Positions 18,212 through 27,022 of a stretch of DNA of 64,000 nt are shown here, piece by piece. Both the position numbers and the translations under genes were made by a program. The notes under the pieces are model-generated. The model saw only the letters and a program-made list of their open reading frames with translations. It searched no databases and was not told the DNA's origin. The DNA lies in assembly GCF_019599145.1 (NCBI RefSeq), contig NZ_CP080647.1, forward strand, positions 1,116,001 through 1,180,000, in the 5' to 3' direction. The stretch's first letter is position 1. Each line of letters begins with the position of its first letter. This DNA comes from Streptomyces akebiae. Its GTDB lineage: Bacteria > Actinomycetota > Actinomycetes > Streptomycetales > Streptomycetaceae.

Positions 18212-18254
18212 GTTACGCCAACCGGTTGCCGCAATTACGCATCGGTTACGCCAA
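18212..18254 (-). promoter_or_regulatory. Three helically phased TTACGC repeats: candidate GntR operator
   Basis: TTACGC occurs at 18,213, 18,235 and 18,246 (start-to-start 22 and 11 bp, two and one helical turns). The outer copies are extended to an exact 10-bp GTTACGCCAA (18,212-18,221 and 18,245-18,254). Between them is the palindrome AACCGGTT (18,220-18,227). The array lies directly in front of the gntR start at 18,188. Confidence 0.6.
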
Positions 18255-18493
18255 GCTCATCCCTGCCCGCGCCCTCCTGACCTGGGAGAACGGGCATGAG
18301 TGAGCCGTTACCGCCAGGGCTGCGGGCTTGCGGGCGCAAGGGCTGCGGGCTCCCGGAGGGCTTGCGGGCGGTCGGCGGACGGGGGTTCCGGCGCGGCAAT
18401 CACCACGGGCGCTGCCCGGCACCGTCACGCAGGCCACGGTCCACGGCGGCGAGACGGATGGCCGTCGCCCATGCGGGAGTCCGCCCCTGTCCG

Positions 18494-19531
18494 CTACCTG
18501 CGGGAAATCAGAGTCAGCAGGGTGGCCGCCGGCCCGACCGGGGGCGCATCCCGCAGCCAGACGGCCCGGAACCGCCGTCGCAGCAGGGCGGGTTCCTCCA
18601 GCGGCACGCTGATCAGCCGACGGTCGTCGAGTTCGGCCGATACGGCGAGACGGCTCAGCACGGCGGGTGCGTCGCCCGTGGACACAGCCGACTTGATCGC
18701 AGTGGTGGAACCCAGTTCCGCCGCGGGCGGCGCGGGTTCCTCGCGGCTGCTCGGCTGGGCAGGGACACGTCCGGCGGCACTGGCCGAGACCGTGGTGGGA
18801 GGGGGCCGATCCGAAGACACAGCAGGAGCGGGAGCGTCGAGTACATGCGGGGACAGGGCCGTTCCCGCCGAACGGCGAAGGATCTCCCATACGGCGTCGC
18901 GCGTGCCCGAGCCCTGTTCGCGCACGATCAAGGGCGTGGCCGCCAGTGTCCGCAGCGGCAGCGGCTGTCCGCGTCCGGCCCAGGGGTGCCCCGGCGCGAC
19001 GACCACGACCAGTTCGTCTTCAGCGATGGTGCGACTGCGGAGTCCGTCCGGCGCGTGCGGGCCCTCGACAAACCCGAGGTCAGCCTCGCGGCCGCGCACC
19101 ATCTCGGCGACCTGCGAGGAATTGCCGACCCGCAGAGCGACCTTGACCTCGGGAAGCCTGGTGCGCAGGGCCATCAGCCATCCCGGCACCCGGTGATCCG
19201 CGATGGTCATCGACGCGGCGATCCGCAGCCGCCCCTGCTGATCAGCGTGGAGCGCCGCGACGCCACTGACCAGTGCCCGGGCCGCGTCGAGCACGGGCAA
19301 CGCCCAGTCCACGACGGCGGTCCCGGCCGGCGTGAGGCGTGATCCGGTGGGTCCGCGTTCGAGTAGCACCAGCCGCAGCTGCCGCTCCAGCGCTGTGATG
19401 CGCATGCTCGCCGCCGGCTGGCTCATCCCGTGCCGCGCTGCGGCCTGTCCGAGACTGCCCGTCTGGGCGACGGAGACCAGCAGGTCCAGCACTTTGAGTT
19501 CCGGCGTCCCCGGCGGAAGGCCCATCAGCAC
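18494..19531 (-). CDS. LysR-family regulator with a Pro/Ala/Ser-rich insertion
   Basis: The protein is 345 aa, against about 300 for the family. An N-terminal winged HTH spans residues 10-70 (LLVSVAQTGSLGQAAARHGM-SQPAASMRI). The effector domain begins at about 98. A stretch of about 45 residues rich in Pro, Ala and Ser (around 235-280) interrupts the second half of the effector domain. It is divergent from the YeiH-like transporter, mirroring the yeiE-yeiH pair of enterobacteria, where YeiE has been reported to respond to sulfite. I infer control of the transporter. A start six bases downstream (MGLPPGTP) is also possible. Confidence 0.88.
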   Translation of the reverse strand: MLMGLPPGTPELKVLDLLVSVAQTGSLGQAAARHGMSQPAASMRITALERQLRLVLLERGPTGSRLTPAGTAVVDWALPVLDAARALVSGVAALHADQQGRLRIAASMTIADHRVPGWLMALRTRLPEVKVALRVGNSSQVAEMVRGREADLGFVEGPHAPDGLRSRTIAEDELVVVVAPGHPWAGRGQPLPLRTLAATPLIVREQGSGTRDAVWEILRRSAGTALSPHVLDAPAPAVSSDRPPPTTVSASAAGRVPAQPSSREEPAPPAAELGSTTAIKSAVSTGDAPAVLSRLAVSAELDDRRLISVPLEEPALLRRRFRAVWLRDAPPVGPAATLLTLISRR

Positions 19532-19631
19532 TGCTTATGACCTCCTCTGAAACGGGGTTCTACCGGAGACCGGCTGGACCCGGCGATCGTGCAGATGCAG
19601 ATCGCCATCGAGCTGCAGGAAGGGAGAGGTC

Positions 19632-20726
19632 ATGGAATCGTCCCACGCCCTGCCGGTCAAGCCACCGCCACGCGTGCTCGCCGGTGCGAGGCGCGCCGGT
19701 CGCGCGTCGGGCGCCGTACTGCCGGGACTGGCGGTGGCGGTGGCGGTCGCGCTGCCGGCCGCCTGGCTGGGCCGTCTCGTCCCGACCGTGGGCGGCCCGG
19801 TGTTCGGGATCGTCATGGGTGCTCTCGCCGGAGCCCTGCTGAGGCGGACGGCCCCCCACGGAACGGCCGAGCGTCTGCACCCCGGGTTCGCGGTCGTGGG
19901 CAGACAGGTCCTGCAGGTGTCCGTCATCGTGCTCGGGACCGGGCTCTCGCTGACTGACGTGGTGCGCGTCGGGGTGGGGTCACTGCCGGTCATGCTGGGC
20001 ACGCTGGCCGTGGCGCTGCTCGGTGCCTGGGCCGTCGGCGGACTGCTGGGTGTCCACCCTGAGACCGGGCTGCTCATCGGAGTCGGCACGGGCGTCTGCG
20101 GAGCCTCGGCGATCGCCGCGGTGACCGCCGTCGTCGGCGCCGCCGAGGCCCGTGTCGCCTATGCCCTCGGCACCATCTTCACCTTCAACATCGCCGCCGT
20201 TGTCCTGTTTCCCCCGCTGGGCCACCTTCTGGGTATGTCGCAGGAGGCGTTCGGACTGTGGAGCGGCACCGCGATCAACGACACGTCCTCGGTCGTCGCC
20301 ACCTCCCACAGCTACGGAACCGAGGCCGGGCAGTACGCGGTGGTGGTCAAACTGACCCGTAGTCTCATGATCGTGCCGATCTGTGTGGCCCTGGTGCTGT
20401 GGCGGTCCTTCGGTCGGCGGGTTCGGGACGCCCAGCGGGACGAGAGCGCGGGCAAGCGGATCTGGCGCGCGTTCCCCGTGTTCATCGTTGGATTCCTGCT
20501 CGCCTCAGCCGCCGCCACCTATGACGCCATCCCTGCCTCATGGGAGCCAACACTGCCCGTGATCAGCACGTTTCTGATCACTCTGGCCCTATCGGGGATC
20601 GGTCTGTCGCTGAAGTTCTCCAAGCTTCGCGAGGCGGGGCCGCGGCCACTCCTGCTGGGTGCGATCCTCTGGGCCGCCGTCGCCGCGACCGGCGTCGGTC
20701 TCCAGTCGATCACCGGGCGGCTCTGA
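19632..20726 (+). CDS. YeiH/UPF0324-family transporter (putative sulfate/sulfite exporter)
   Basis: The protein is 364 aa with about ten membrane helices (e.g. AVLPGLAVAVAVALPAAWLG, VLQVSVIVLGTGLSLTDVV, LIGVGTGVCGASAIAAVTAV, ending LILGAILWAAVAATGVGLQ-type). The G-x-G-C-G-A-S-A-I-A-A motif and the SGTAINDTSSVVATS segment are hallmarks of the family. AAGGAAGGGAGAGG precedes the ATG. The biological substrate is not firmly established for the family. Placement beside the AprBA/SsuABC-like operon suggests disposal of sulfite or sulfate formed from an imported sulfur compound, which is inference. Confidence 0.88.
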   Translation: MESSHALPVKPPPRVLAGARRAGRASGAVLPGLAVAVAVALPAAWLGRLVPTVGGPVFGIVMGALAGALLRRTAPHGTAERLHPGFAVVGRQVLQVSVIVLGTGLSLTDVVRVGVGSLPVMLGTLAVALLGAWAVGGLLGVHPETGLLIGVGTGVCGASAIAAVTAVVGAAEARVAYALGTIFTFNIAAVVLFPPLGHLLGMSQEAFGLWSGTAINDTSSVVATSHSYGTEAGQYAVVVKLTRSLMIVPICVALVLWRSFGRRVRDAQRDESAGKRIWRAFPVFIVGFLLASAAATYDAIPASWEPTLPVISTFLITLALSGIGLSLKFSKLREAGPRPLLLGAILWAAVAATGVGLQSITGRL

Positions 20727-20790
20727 GTCCAGCACGGACCATGCGCCTGTCGAGGTCGGGCCCGCTCTCATCGTCCAGGAGGCGCCCTGC

Positions 20791-21165
20791 ATGGTCGACC
20801 TCGCGCAGATCCACTGCGTCGGCCGCATCGGCCGAAGCGGCGACTGGTCGTTCGTCGTGGCGTGCGTGGGCAGCAAAGGCTGGGCCCTGGACCCGGCAGC
20901 GTCCTGCGGCGCCGAGATGCCGATACTCGACCCACGGCCGGACGATCCGCCCTCCTTCTTCAGGTGATTCGCCGACGGTGAGGTACGGCTGCACTTCGAG
21001 TTGGGATTCGGCCACGACCCCGCCGGAGCCCAGCCTGACCTGCTGCGCCCGGCGCTGGAGGCGGCCGGAGCCATCCCGCCGGAAGGCTCCATCGATGACT
21101 GCTCGGCGCGGACGAGGAGCAGTCGCCTTTCCATCAGACGCGCCGGTGTTGACGGTCGTCGGTGA
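20791..21165 (+). pseudogene. Small hypothetical gene split by an in-frame TGA
   Basis: AGGAGG lies eight bases before ATG 20,791. The frame gives MVDLAQIHCVGRIGRSGDWS through PDDPPSFFR, then TGA (20,965-20,967), then continues open as FADGEVRLHFELGFGHDPAG to a second stop at 21,163-21,165. Without the TGA it would be 124 aa. The Cys/Trp/Phe-containing composition on both sides looks coding. I do not recognise the family. It lies at the right-hand edge of the inserted segment next to the tRNA. Confidence 0.4.
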
Positions 21166-21576
21166 TCACTCGGCCTGTCACTGCCGCGGCAGGTGATCGA
21201 GAGCGGGCGCCTTCCTGCCGTGGTCACCCACACCTCACCTCCATCCTCCTGATGACCACGAGGGTGCTCAGAGATCCGATCGACGCCCCAGAGGCCGCAG
21301 CATCGGTCACGTCCACGAAGTCGCCCCCAGCCCACGACCAGCATGAGAACACGACCGACAACAACACCAGCCGCATGACCGGCACCGTTCAAGTCGGTGG
21401 ATCTCAATTGGTCGGAACCCGGGAGGACAGGCACGAGCACGTGCCGCTACGACAGGGGCGTTGGATGGACCGGCCGTACGGGCATCGGCCCGCGGAAGGC
21501 GGACAGTGCGCACGTCAACGGACCGCATGGCCACCTTGACTGGGTCAAGGTGCGCTACAGCCCAGTCAAGTGCGCC

Positions 21577-21595
21577 GGTCCCCATAGGGTCCCCA
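21577..21595 (-). repeat. GGTCCCCA repeat near the intact tRNA-Pro end
   Basis: GGTCCCCA-TAG-GGTCCCCA is a third copy of the paired GGTCCCC motif seen inside both scars. It lies 3' of the intact tRNA, on the element side. It supports the idea that the same type of recombinase recognised all three junctions. Confidence 0.4.
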
Positions 21596-21607
21596 AGAAT
21601 GATCAAA

Positions 21608-21638
21608 AGGCCGTTCCAGATCTCCTCTGAAACGGCCT
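21608..21638 (-). terminator. Terminator of the first tRNA-Pro
   Basis: AGGCCGTT (21,608-21,615) pairs with AACGGCCT (21,631-21,638), extended by CAGA/TCTG with one bulge. Reading in the tRNA direction the stem is followed by TTTTGATCATTCTTGG. It is homologous to the hairpin at 2,531-2,564. Confidence 0.7.
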
Positions 21639-21659
21639 CTGACCCGCGACTTCGTAAAG

Positions 21660-21733
<74 letters not shown>

Positions 21734-21832
21734 GTGCGCTGTCCGCGGAGAACCGCGTGATCGCGCACTGAGAACTTTACCGTACGTCGGCCAGTGCCCC
21801 GCGGCCGGTGAGCGTCGAGGGACAATCGAGGC

Positions 21833-22453
21833 ATGAGCGGGACAGCACAGGACGGGACGGCGCCGGAGCGGGACCGGGACGAGGAGGGGCGGGCGCGGAG
21901 CGCGCGGCCCCGGGACGGGCTGGGGCGCCCGCTGCCGTACGGGGCGTCGGGTGTGGAACGGCAGCCCGAGGGGGTGGTGCGCAGCCCCGAGGAGACGGTC
22001 GTCGAGGCTCAGGCTCTGCTGGACGCGGGGAAGCCGTTCCATGCGCACGAGGTCTTCGAGGACGCCTGGAAGTCGGGGCCCGACGAGGAACGCGCGCTGT
22101 GGCGTGGCCTCGCCCAGCTCGCGGTGGGGCTCACACACTCGGCGCGCGGGAACGTCAGGGGCGGGGCCCGGCTGCTGCGCCGTGGGGCCGGGGCCGTCGA
22201 GGCGTGGGGTGCCGAGAACGGACGGCGGCGTCCGTACGGCATCGAGCTGGCCCTGGTGGGTTCCTGGGCCCGGGATCTGGCCGGAGTCGTGGAACGCGAG
22301 GGACACGCGGTGGACGCGGGGAACTGGGCGCCCCGGCTGCGCGGAAACGGACAGGGAGACGGAAACGGCGAGGGGGACGGAATCGGAGAGGCGGACGGAA
22401 TCGGAGAGGGAGGCGGGGACGGGCACGCGACGGCCCGGCCCGGACAGCGGTAG
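21833..22453 (+). CDS. DUF309 domain protein
   Basis: The protein is 206 aa. The DUF309 core spans residues 50-135 (AQALLDAGKPFHAHEVFEDA, WKSGPDEERALWRGLAQLAV). Members are small helical proteins of unknown role with an HAHEVFE signature that may be a metal or ligand site. A Glu/Arg-rich N-terminus and a C-terminal low-complexity tail (GDGNGEGDGIGEADGIGEG) frame it, the tail coming from short repeats of GGAATCGGAGA in the DNA. It starts 99 bp downstream of the 5' end of tRNA-Pro, on the opposite strand, so it is outside the inserted DNA. Confidence 0.88.
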   Translation: MSGTAQDGTAPERDRDEEGRARSARPRDGLGRPLPYGASGVERQPEGVVRSPEETVVEAQALLDAGKPFHAHEVFEDAWKSGPDEERALWRGLAQLAVGLTHSARGNVRGGARLLRRGAGAVEAWGAENGRRRPYGIELALVGSWARDLAGVVEREGHAVDAGNWAPRLRGNGQGDGNGEGDGIGEADGIGEGGGDGHATARPGQR

Positions 22454-22611
22454 CGCCGCGCGGAGCCGGTCCGGACGCTGGGCGGTTCGTTCACGCCGAG
22501 GCCGGTGCCCGCGAGGGCCGGGGCATCGGTGCCGCCTGGGGAGACCCGCTCCGGCAACGCGCCGGGCAGGACTACGGCGTGCGCCCGTCGACGCGGACCC
22601 GCGGGGAGGGC

Positions 22612-23385
22612 TCAGCGGAGCAGTAGTTGCAGGCCGCCGACGATCGTCGCCGCGATCACCAGGTGCTCGAACAGCTTCTGGTTGATCCGGTGCACCGCCC
22701 ACTTGCCGAGGAACGCGCCCGGTACGACGAACAGGGCGAGCGCGGCGTCCAGCAGCAGCGAGTGCCCGTCGATGAGTCCCAGGCCCACGCTGAACGGGAC
22801 CTTGGAGACGTTGACGATGAGGAAGAAGAACGCCGAGGTGCCGAGGAAACCGAGCTTGCGGAAGCCCGCGGAGAGCAGGTACATGGACATCACGGGGCCG
22901 CCGGCGTTGGCGACCATGGTGGTGAAGCCGCCGAGGACGCCGTACGAGCGGGCCTTGACGCGGCCGGCGCGTGTGGTGATCGCGTCGGGTTCGTCGTCCT
23001 TGTCGACCGTGCGGCGACGCCAGACCGTGACGGCCGTCATCAGCAGCAGGATCGCGCCGATGGAGGTGCGGACGATCTGGTCGTCGGCCGGAATCAGGAA
23101 CAGCGTGCCGAGGACGACGCCGGCGCCGACCGCCGGGAAGAGCTTCCACAGGGTGGGCCAGTGGGCATGCCTGCGGTAGGTGAGCACCGCGAGGACGTCG
23201 CCGACGATCAGGATCGGCAGGAGGACGCCGGTCGAGGCGCGGGCCGGCAGGACGGCCGCGAAGATCGCGAGGCTGACCGTGTTGGCACCGCTCACGGCGG
23301 TCTTCGAGAAGCCGACGAGCAGGGCGGCGAAGGCGAGGGCCGCGAACTCGGCCGTGGACAGGTGCCAGAGAGTCATCGTGTTCAT
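22612..23385 (-). CDS. TauE/SafE-family membrane transporter
   Basis: The protein is 257 aa with seven to eight membrane helices. Two related halves begin LAFAALLVGFSKTAVSGANT and VLGGFTTMVANAGGPVMSMY, the repeat signature of the TauE/SafE family (sulfite/sulfoacetate or other small anion exporters). I chose ATG 23,385 because the protein then begins just before the first helix. It overlaps nothing and is convergent with DUF309. The substrate is unknown. It lies close to the YeiH-like exporter but across the tRNA boundary. Confidence 0.9.
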   Translation of the reverse strand: MNTMTLWHLSTAEFAALAFAALLVGFSKTAVSGANTVSLAIFAAVLPARASTGVLLPILIVGDVLAVLTYRRHAHWPTLWKLFPAVGAGVVLGTLFLIPADDQIVRTSIGAILLLMTAVTVWRRRTVDKDDEPDAITTRAGRVKARSYGVLGGFTTMVANAGGPVMSMYLLSAGFRKLGFLGTSAFFFLIVNVSKVPFSVGLGLIDGHSLLLDAALALFVVPGAFLGKWAVHRINQKLFEHLVIAATIVGGLQLLLR

Positions 23386-23582
23386 GCGGGGTCCGATGGT
23401 ATGCGCACCTATCGGCGCGCGACACGGCCGTCTCGCCAGTTGACCCTGCCGCCGCGCGGTCGGTGCCCGGGGCTCCTCGCCGCCGCCCGGGTCGGCGCTT
23501 TGGCCCCGGACGGCCCATGGACCCACGTCCGACGGGCTGGCAAGATCCACCGGGTACCTTCACCGACGTAGTTGGAGGAGTC

Positions 23583-24392
23583 ATGGCCGACTCGCGCGAG
23601 CACAGCTTCGCCGGTACGCGGGGCGGTGTCACCGCGCGGGAATGGCCGTGCGAGGGGGCGCGGTACGTCGTGCTCCTGGTGCACGGCTACGGGGAGCACA
23701 TCGGCCGGTACGAGCATGTGGCCGACGCTCTGGTGCGGCACGGTGCGGCGGTGTTCGGTCCCGATCACATGGGGCACGGCAGGTCGGCGGGCGAGCGGGT
23801 GCTGATCGAGGACTTCGAGGCCGTGGTCACCGATGTGCACGCCGTGGAGGTGCTGGCGCGGGCCGCGTATCCGGGGCTGCCGGTGGTGCTGATCGGTCAC
23901 TCCATGGGCGGTCTGATCGGCGCGCGGTACGCCCAACGGTACGGAGCCGGGCTCGCGGCGGTCGTGCTGTCCGCGCCGCTGATCGGGATCTGGGAGCCGC
24001 TGCGGGCGCTGCTCGCGCCGCCCGAGGTGCCCGAGGTGCCGCTCGACCCGAAGCTGCTCTCGCGGGACATGGCGGTCGGCGCCGCGTACGCGAACGATCC
24101 GCTGGTGTGGCACGGCCCGTTCAAGCGGCCGACGTTGGAGGCCATCGACCGCGCCCTGGAGACGGTCTCGAAGGGCGGGTCCATCGGTCCGCTCCCGCTG
24201 CTGTGGCTGCACGGCGACGACGACCGGATCGTGCCGCTGCCCGGCAGCCGTACGGGGGTCGAGGATCTCCGGGGGACCGTGTGGACCGAGCGTGTCTACC
24301 CGGGCGCCCGGCACGAGGTGTTCAACGAGACGAACCGGAGCGAAGTGCTCGCGGACGTCAAGGAGTTCGTGGACGGCGTGCTGGGTCGCTGA
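23583..24392 (+). CDS. Alpha/beta hydrolase, monoacylglycerol lipase-like
   Basis: The protein is 269 aa. The oxyanion segment LVHGYGEHIGRYEHVADAL and nucleophile elbow IGHSMGGLIG (Ser near 107) are those of bacterial monoglyceride lipases (hydrolase_4). The acid lies in HGDDDRIVP (Asp) and the catalytic His in PGARHEVFNE. GGAGG is seven bases before the ATG. It is probably cytoplasmic, with no signal peptide. It should hydrolyse monoacylglycerols or similar esters. The WhiB gene follows by 41 bp. Confidence 0.93.
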   Translation: MADSREHSFAGTRGGVTAREWPCEGARYVVLLVHGYGEHIGRYEHVADALVRHGAAVFGPDHMGHGRSAGERVLIEDFEAVVTDVHAVEVLARAAYPGLPVVLIGHSMGGLIGARYAQRYGAGLAAVVLSAPLIGIWEPLRALLAPPEVPEVPLDPKLLSRDMAVGAAYANDPLVWHGPFKRPTLEAIDRALETVSKGGSIGPLPLLWLHGDDDRIVPLPGSRTGVEDLRGTVWTERVYPGARHEVFNETNRSEVLADVKEFVDGVLGR

Positions 24393-24433
24393 GCCCGCGT
24401 TTTCCGTCGTCCTCGCTGGGCACCCGGCCCCGC

Positions 24434-24709
24434 ATGGAGTGGTTGCGGAGAGCGGCCTGCGTGGGAGAGGACCCCGAACTGTTCTTCCCCGTGGGCACCA
24501 CAGGACCGGCGCTCGACGACGTCGCCGCCGCCAAACGCGTCTGTCGCCGCTGCCCCGTGCGTCGCGAGTGCCTCACCTGGGCGCTCGGGAACGGGCAGAC
24601 GGCCGGCGTGTGGGGCGGCATGGGCGAGGAGGAACGCACCGACCTGCTCCGCAGAGCCGGGAGCGCCGACGCCGCCCGGCACGAAGCGCTCGCCGGTACC
24701 AAGCGATGA
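24434..24709 (+). CDS. WhiB-family [4Fe-4S] transcription factor
   Basis: The protein is 91 aa. Four conserved cysteines are in AACVGEDPELFFP, RVCRRCPVRRECLTW (C-xxC-x5-C), holding an O2/NO-sensitive [4Fe-4S] cluster. The tryptophan/glycine turn GVWGGMGEEER follows, then a short basic C-terminus ending GTKR, smaller than in most Wbl proteins. Wbl proteins bind the principal sigma factor and tune transcription of development or redox genes. The particular Wbl subclass cannot be named safely. Confidence 0.95.
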   Translation: MEWLRRAACVGEDPELFFPVGTTGPALDDVAAAKRVCRRCPVRRECLTWALGNGQTAGVWGGMGEEERTDLLRRAGSADAARHEALAGTKR

Positions 24710-24723
24710 GGAGTGACGCGTAG

Positions 24724-25206
24724 ATGACGATGGTGAGGAGCACGCTTCCCGAGCCCGCCCGCGGGATCGCGGGCGACGCGCTGCAGGAGAGCCTGGTGGA
24801 TCTGCTGGGGCTGTCGCTGATCGGGAAGCAGGCCCACTGGAACATCGTGGGGCCGAGGTTCCGTTCGATCCACCTCCAGCTCGACGAGGTGGTGTCCACG
24901 GCACGGTCCTACGCAGACCAGGTCGCCGAACGGGCGGCCGCGCTCGGGGTCTCCCCGGACGGCCGGCCGGAGACCGTGGCGGCACGCTTCGATCTGCAGG
25001 GGCCGAAGGAGGGCTGGCTCCGGGACACCGAGGTCGTACGGCTGCTGGTGGAGGCGCTGGAGACGGCGATCGGACGGCTGCGGAAGCGGATCGACGCGAC
25101 CGAGGAGGCCGACAAGGTCACCCAGGACCTGCTGATCTCGCTGACCTACGAGTTGGAGAAGCAGCGCTGGATGTTCGAGGCCGAGAACTGGCCGCGCGAG
25201 GACTGA
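24724..25206 (+). CDS. Dps-family DNA-binding ferritin
   Basis: The protein is 160 aa. The Dps/ferritin-like fold has the ferroxidase His and Asp residues in GKQAHWNIVGPRF and LDEVVSTARSYADQVAERA, and a conserved C-terminal WMFEAENW. It stores iron and protects DNA against peroxide as a dodecamer in the nucleoid. The N-terminal tail is short and weakly basic. It starts 14 bp after the WhiB gene, so the Fe-S regulator and the iron store may be co-transcribed. Confidence 0.94.
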   Translation: MTMVRSTLPEPARGIAGDALQESLVDLLGLSLIGKQAHWNIVGPRFRSIHLQLDEVVSTARSYADQVAERAAALGVSPDGRPETVAARFDLQGPKEGWLRDTEVVRLLVEALETAIGRLRKRIDATEEADKVTQDLLISLTYELEKQRWMFEAENWPRED

Positions 25207-25518
25207 CGGCGGCACGGCCACGTCCCCGCCACCCCAGGGGACACTGTTGGCGAAGCCTGGGCTGAACACGACGTCGGTCCTCATGTCCCGCTGTGGTCGT
25301 GAAGGCCGGCGTCGTGTTTCGCCGAGGGCGTGTTTTCCCCAATCCATCACCGGGGCTCCCCCGCCGAGCAACCGAGCCGAACACAAGGGTGGCTACGGAC
25401 GGCATCCTCGTTCCAGCAGGCGTGGCGCAGCAGCCGTTCGCCCGCGATGCGGGCCATGACCTGGTCAGTGGCCCCCAGGGTGGCGGGGGCCAGAGCGGTC
25501 GGCGTATCGCACGGTCCG
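25207..25518. other. Intergenic region with a possible coding relic
   Basis: No intact gene is seen. On the minus strand about 25,360-25,500 one frame reads ATDQVMARIAGERLLRHACW, directly after the amidohydrolase stop and ending at a stop near 25,360. It could be a relic of another protein but I cannot identify it. Confidence 0.3.
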
Positions 25519-26880
25519 TCAGGTGTCGCGCCTTGCCGCCGCCACGGCCGCGAGCAGCCGGTCGCGTGACTCCTCGACCAGGCGGCGGGCCCGGTCGACG
25601 TCGGCGAGCAGCCTGCCGTCGCGCTTGTGGATCACGCCGTCGACGATGACCGTGTCGACGTTGGAGACGTCCGCACTGAGTGTCACGGCGGCGGTCGCGT
25701 CGTGCACGGGCACCATGTTGAGGGCGGTGGCGTCGAGGGCGACGACATCGGCGCGCTTGCCGGGGGTGAGGGAGCCGGTACGGTCCTCCAGGCCGGCCAC
25801 GTGTGCGCCGTTGAGCGTGGCGATCTCCAGCATCTGACGTGCCGTCAACATGGTCGAGGGGACAGGCAGGTTGGCCTGCCAGCAGTCGGCGTTGACCCGG
25901 GCGCGTTCGGCGCCGAAGGCGGCGCGGATCTGGGTGAACATGTCCCCGGGCACGGTGGTGACGACGTCGATGCTCAGGGACGGCCTCAGTCCGTGTTCGA
26001 TCGCCTGCATCACCGGCGGCCAGCCGTGCCCCATCTGGGTCTCCACCTGGGCGGCGATGGAGATCGTTCCACCGCTGTCGGCCACCATCCGCCACTCGTC
26101 CTCACCGAGGTAGCAGCAGTGGACGTAGGTCGTGTCGGGGCCGAGCAGACCCAGCCGGCGCAGTTGCCTGACCATGCCGAACCGTCCGGCCAGGCGGCCC
26201 ATGGCGACGTGCACGGTGATCGGGATGCCCAGTTCGCGGGCGAGTCCCCACTCCTGTGTGACGACGTCGTCGGTGCAGAAGCCGGGCCCCCGGGTGGCCA
26301 GGGCCATGGTGAGGAGGCCGCCGTCGGAGGCGAAGTGCTCGGCGCGGATCCGGCGGACGTCGTCGCCGGGTACCGCGATCTTGCTGTCGAACCAGTAGTC
26401 GGCGAGGGAGGTGTTGGCGCTCCCGTACGCGTACTGGGCCCGGATGCCGGTCTCCGCCAGCGCCTGGATCGCGGCGTCCGGGTGCTCGGGCGTGTTGTTG
26501 ATGTGGGACCAGTCGACGAGGGTGGTGATGCCGGCGTTGAGGCACTCCAGGGTGCCGGCCAGGTTGCCCGCGTACACGTCCTCGGGGGTGTAGACGGGCG
26601 CGAAGGTGTCGAGGACGTCGACGAAGTAGTCGTCGAGGGTGGCGTCGGGGGCGCAGCCCCGGATCGGCGCCTCCCAGGTGTGGCGGTGGGTGTCGACGAA
26701 GCCCGGGATGACGATGCGGCCGGTCATGTCGAGCACCTCGGCGTCCACGTCCGCGTCGATCTGTGGCTCGACCGCCGTGATCGTGCCGTCCTCGATGAGG
26801 ATGTCGCCCCGGGCCAGGTCACCGATGGCCGGATCCATGGTGACGACATAACCCGAGCGCAGGAGCATCCGTGTGGTCAT
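25519..26880 (-). CDS. Amidohydrolase, TRZ/ATZ (guanine/cytosine deaminase-like) type
   Basis: The protein is 453 aa. It is a cyclic amidohydrolase-fold enzyme: N-terminal beta domain, then metal ligands in FVDTHRHTWEAP (HxH), His in ITVHVAMGR, His in YVHCCYLGEDEW and Asp in LSIDVVTTVPGD, then the C-terminal GSLTPGKRADVVALD beta-sandwich return. The family removes amino or chloro groups from aromatic heterocycles (triazines, guanine, S-adenosylhomocysteine). A specific substrate cannot be assigned. It is the only gene in its unit. The broken flavin monooxygenase upstream on the same strand may once have belonged to the same pathway. Confidence 0.9.
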   Translation of the reverse strand: MTTRMLLRSGYVVTMDPAIGDLARGDILIEDGTITAVEPQIDADVDAEVLDMTGRIVIPGFVDTHRHTWEAPIRGCAPDATLDDYFVDVLDTFAPVYTPEDVYAGNLAGTLECLNAGITTLVDWSHINNTPEHPDAAIQALAETGIRAQYAYGSANTSLADYWFDSKIAVPGDDVRRIRAEHFASDGGLLTMALATRGPGFCTDDVVTQEWGLARELGIPITVHVAMGRLAGRFGMVRQLRRLGLLGPDTTYVHCCYLGEDEWRMVADSGGTISIAAQVETQMGHGWPPVMQAIEHGLRPSLSIDVVTTVPGDMFTQIRAAFGAERARVNADCWQANLPVPSTMLTARQMLEIATLNGAHVAGLEDRTGSLTPGKRADVVALDATALNMVPVHDATAAVTLSADVSNVDTVIVDGVIHKRDGRLLADVDRARRLVEESRDRLLAAVAAARRDT

Positions 26881-27022
26881 CGCCGTTCCTCCCGGAGGTG
26901 GGTCCGAATAGAGCTGACAGAGTGTCAGTATGCGGCGAGGTCGCGGACTGTGCGCATGACCCGGCCGACGGCACTCCCCCGGCCCGTGCCGACGCCGGCG
27001 CCGGGGCCGACGCCGGTGCCGG

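Noticed and set aside
22009..22557. 182-codon minus-strand frame opposite the DUF309 gene
   Set aside because: The Ser/Pro repeats are the antisense of the Gly/Asp/Glu tail of the DUF309 protein.
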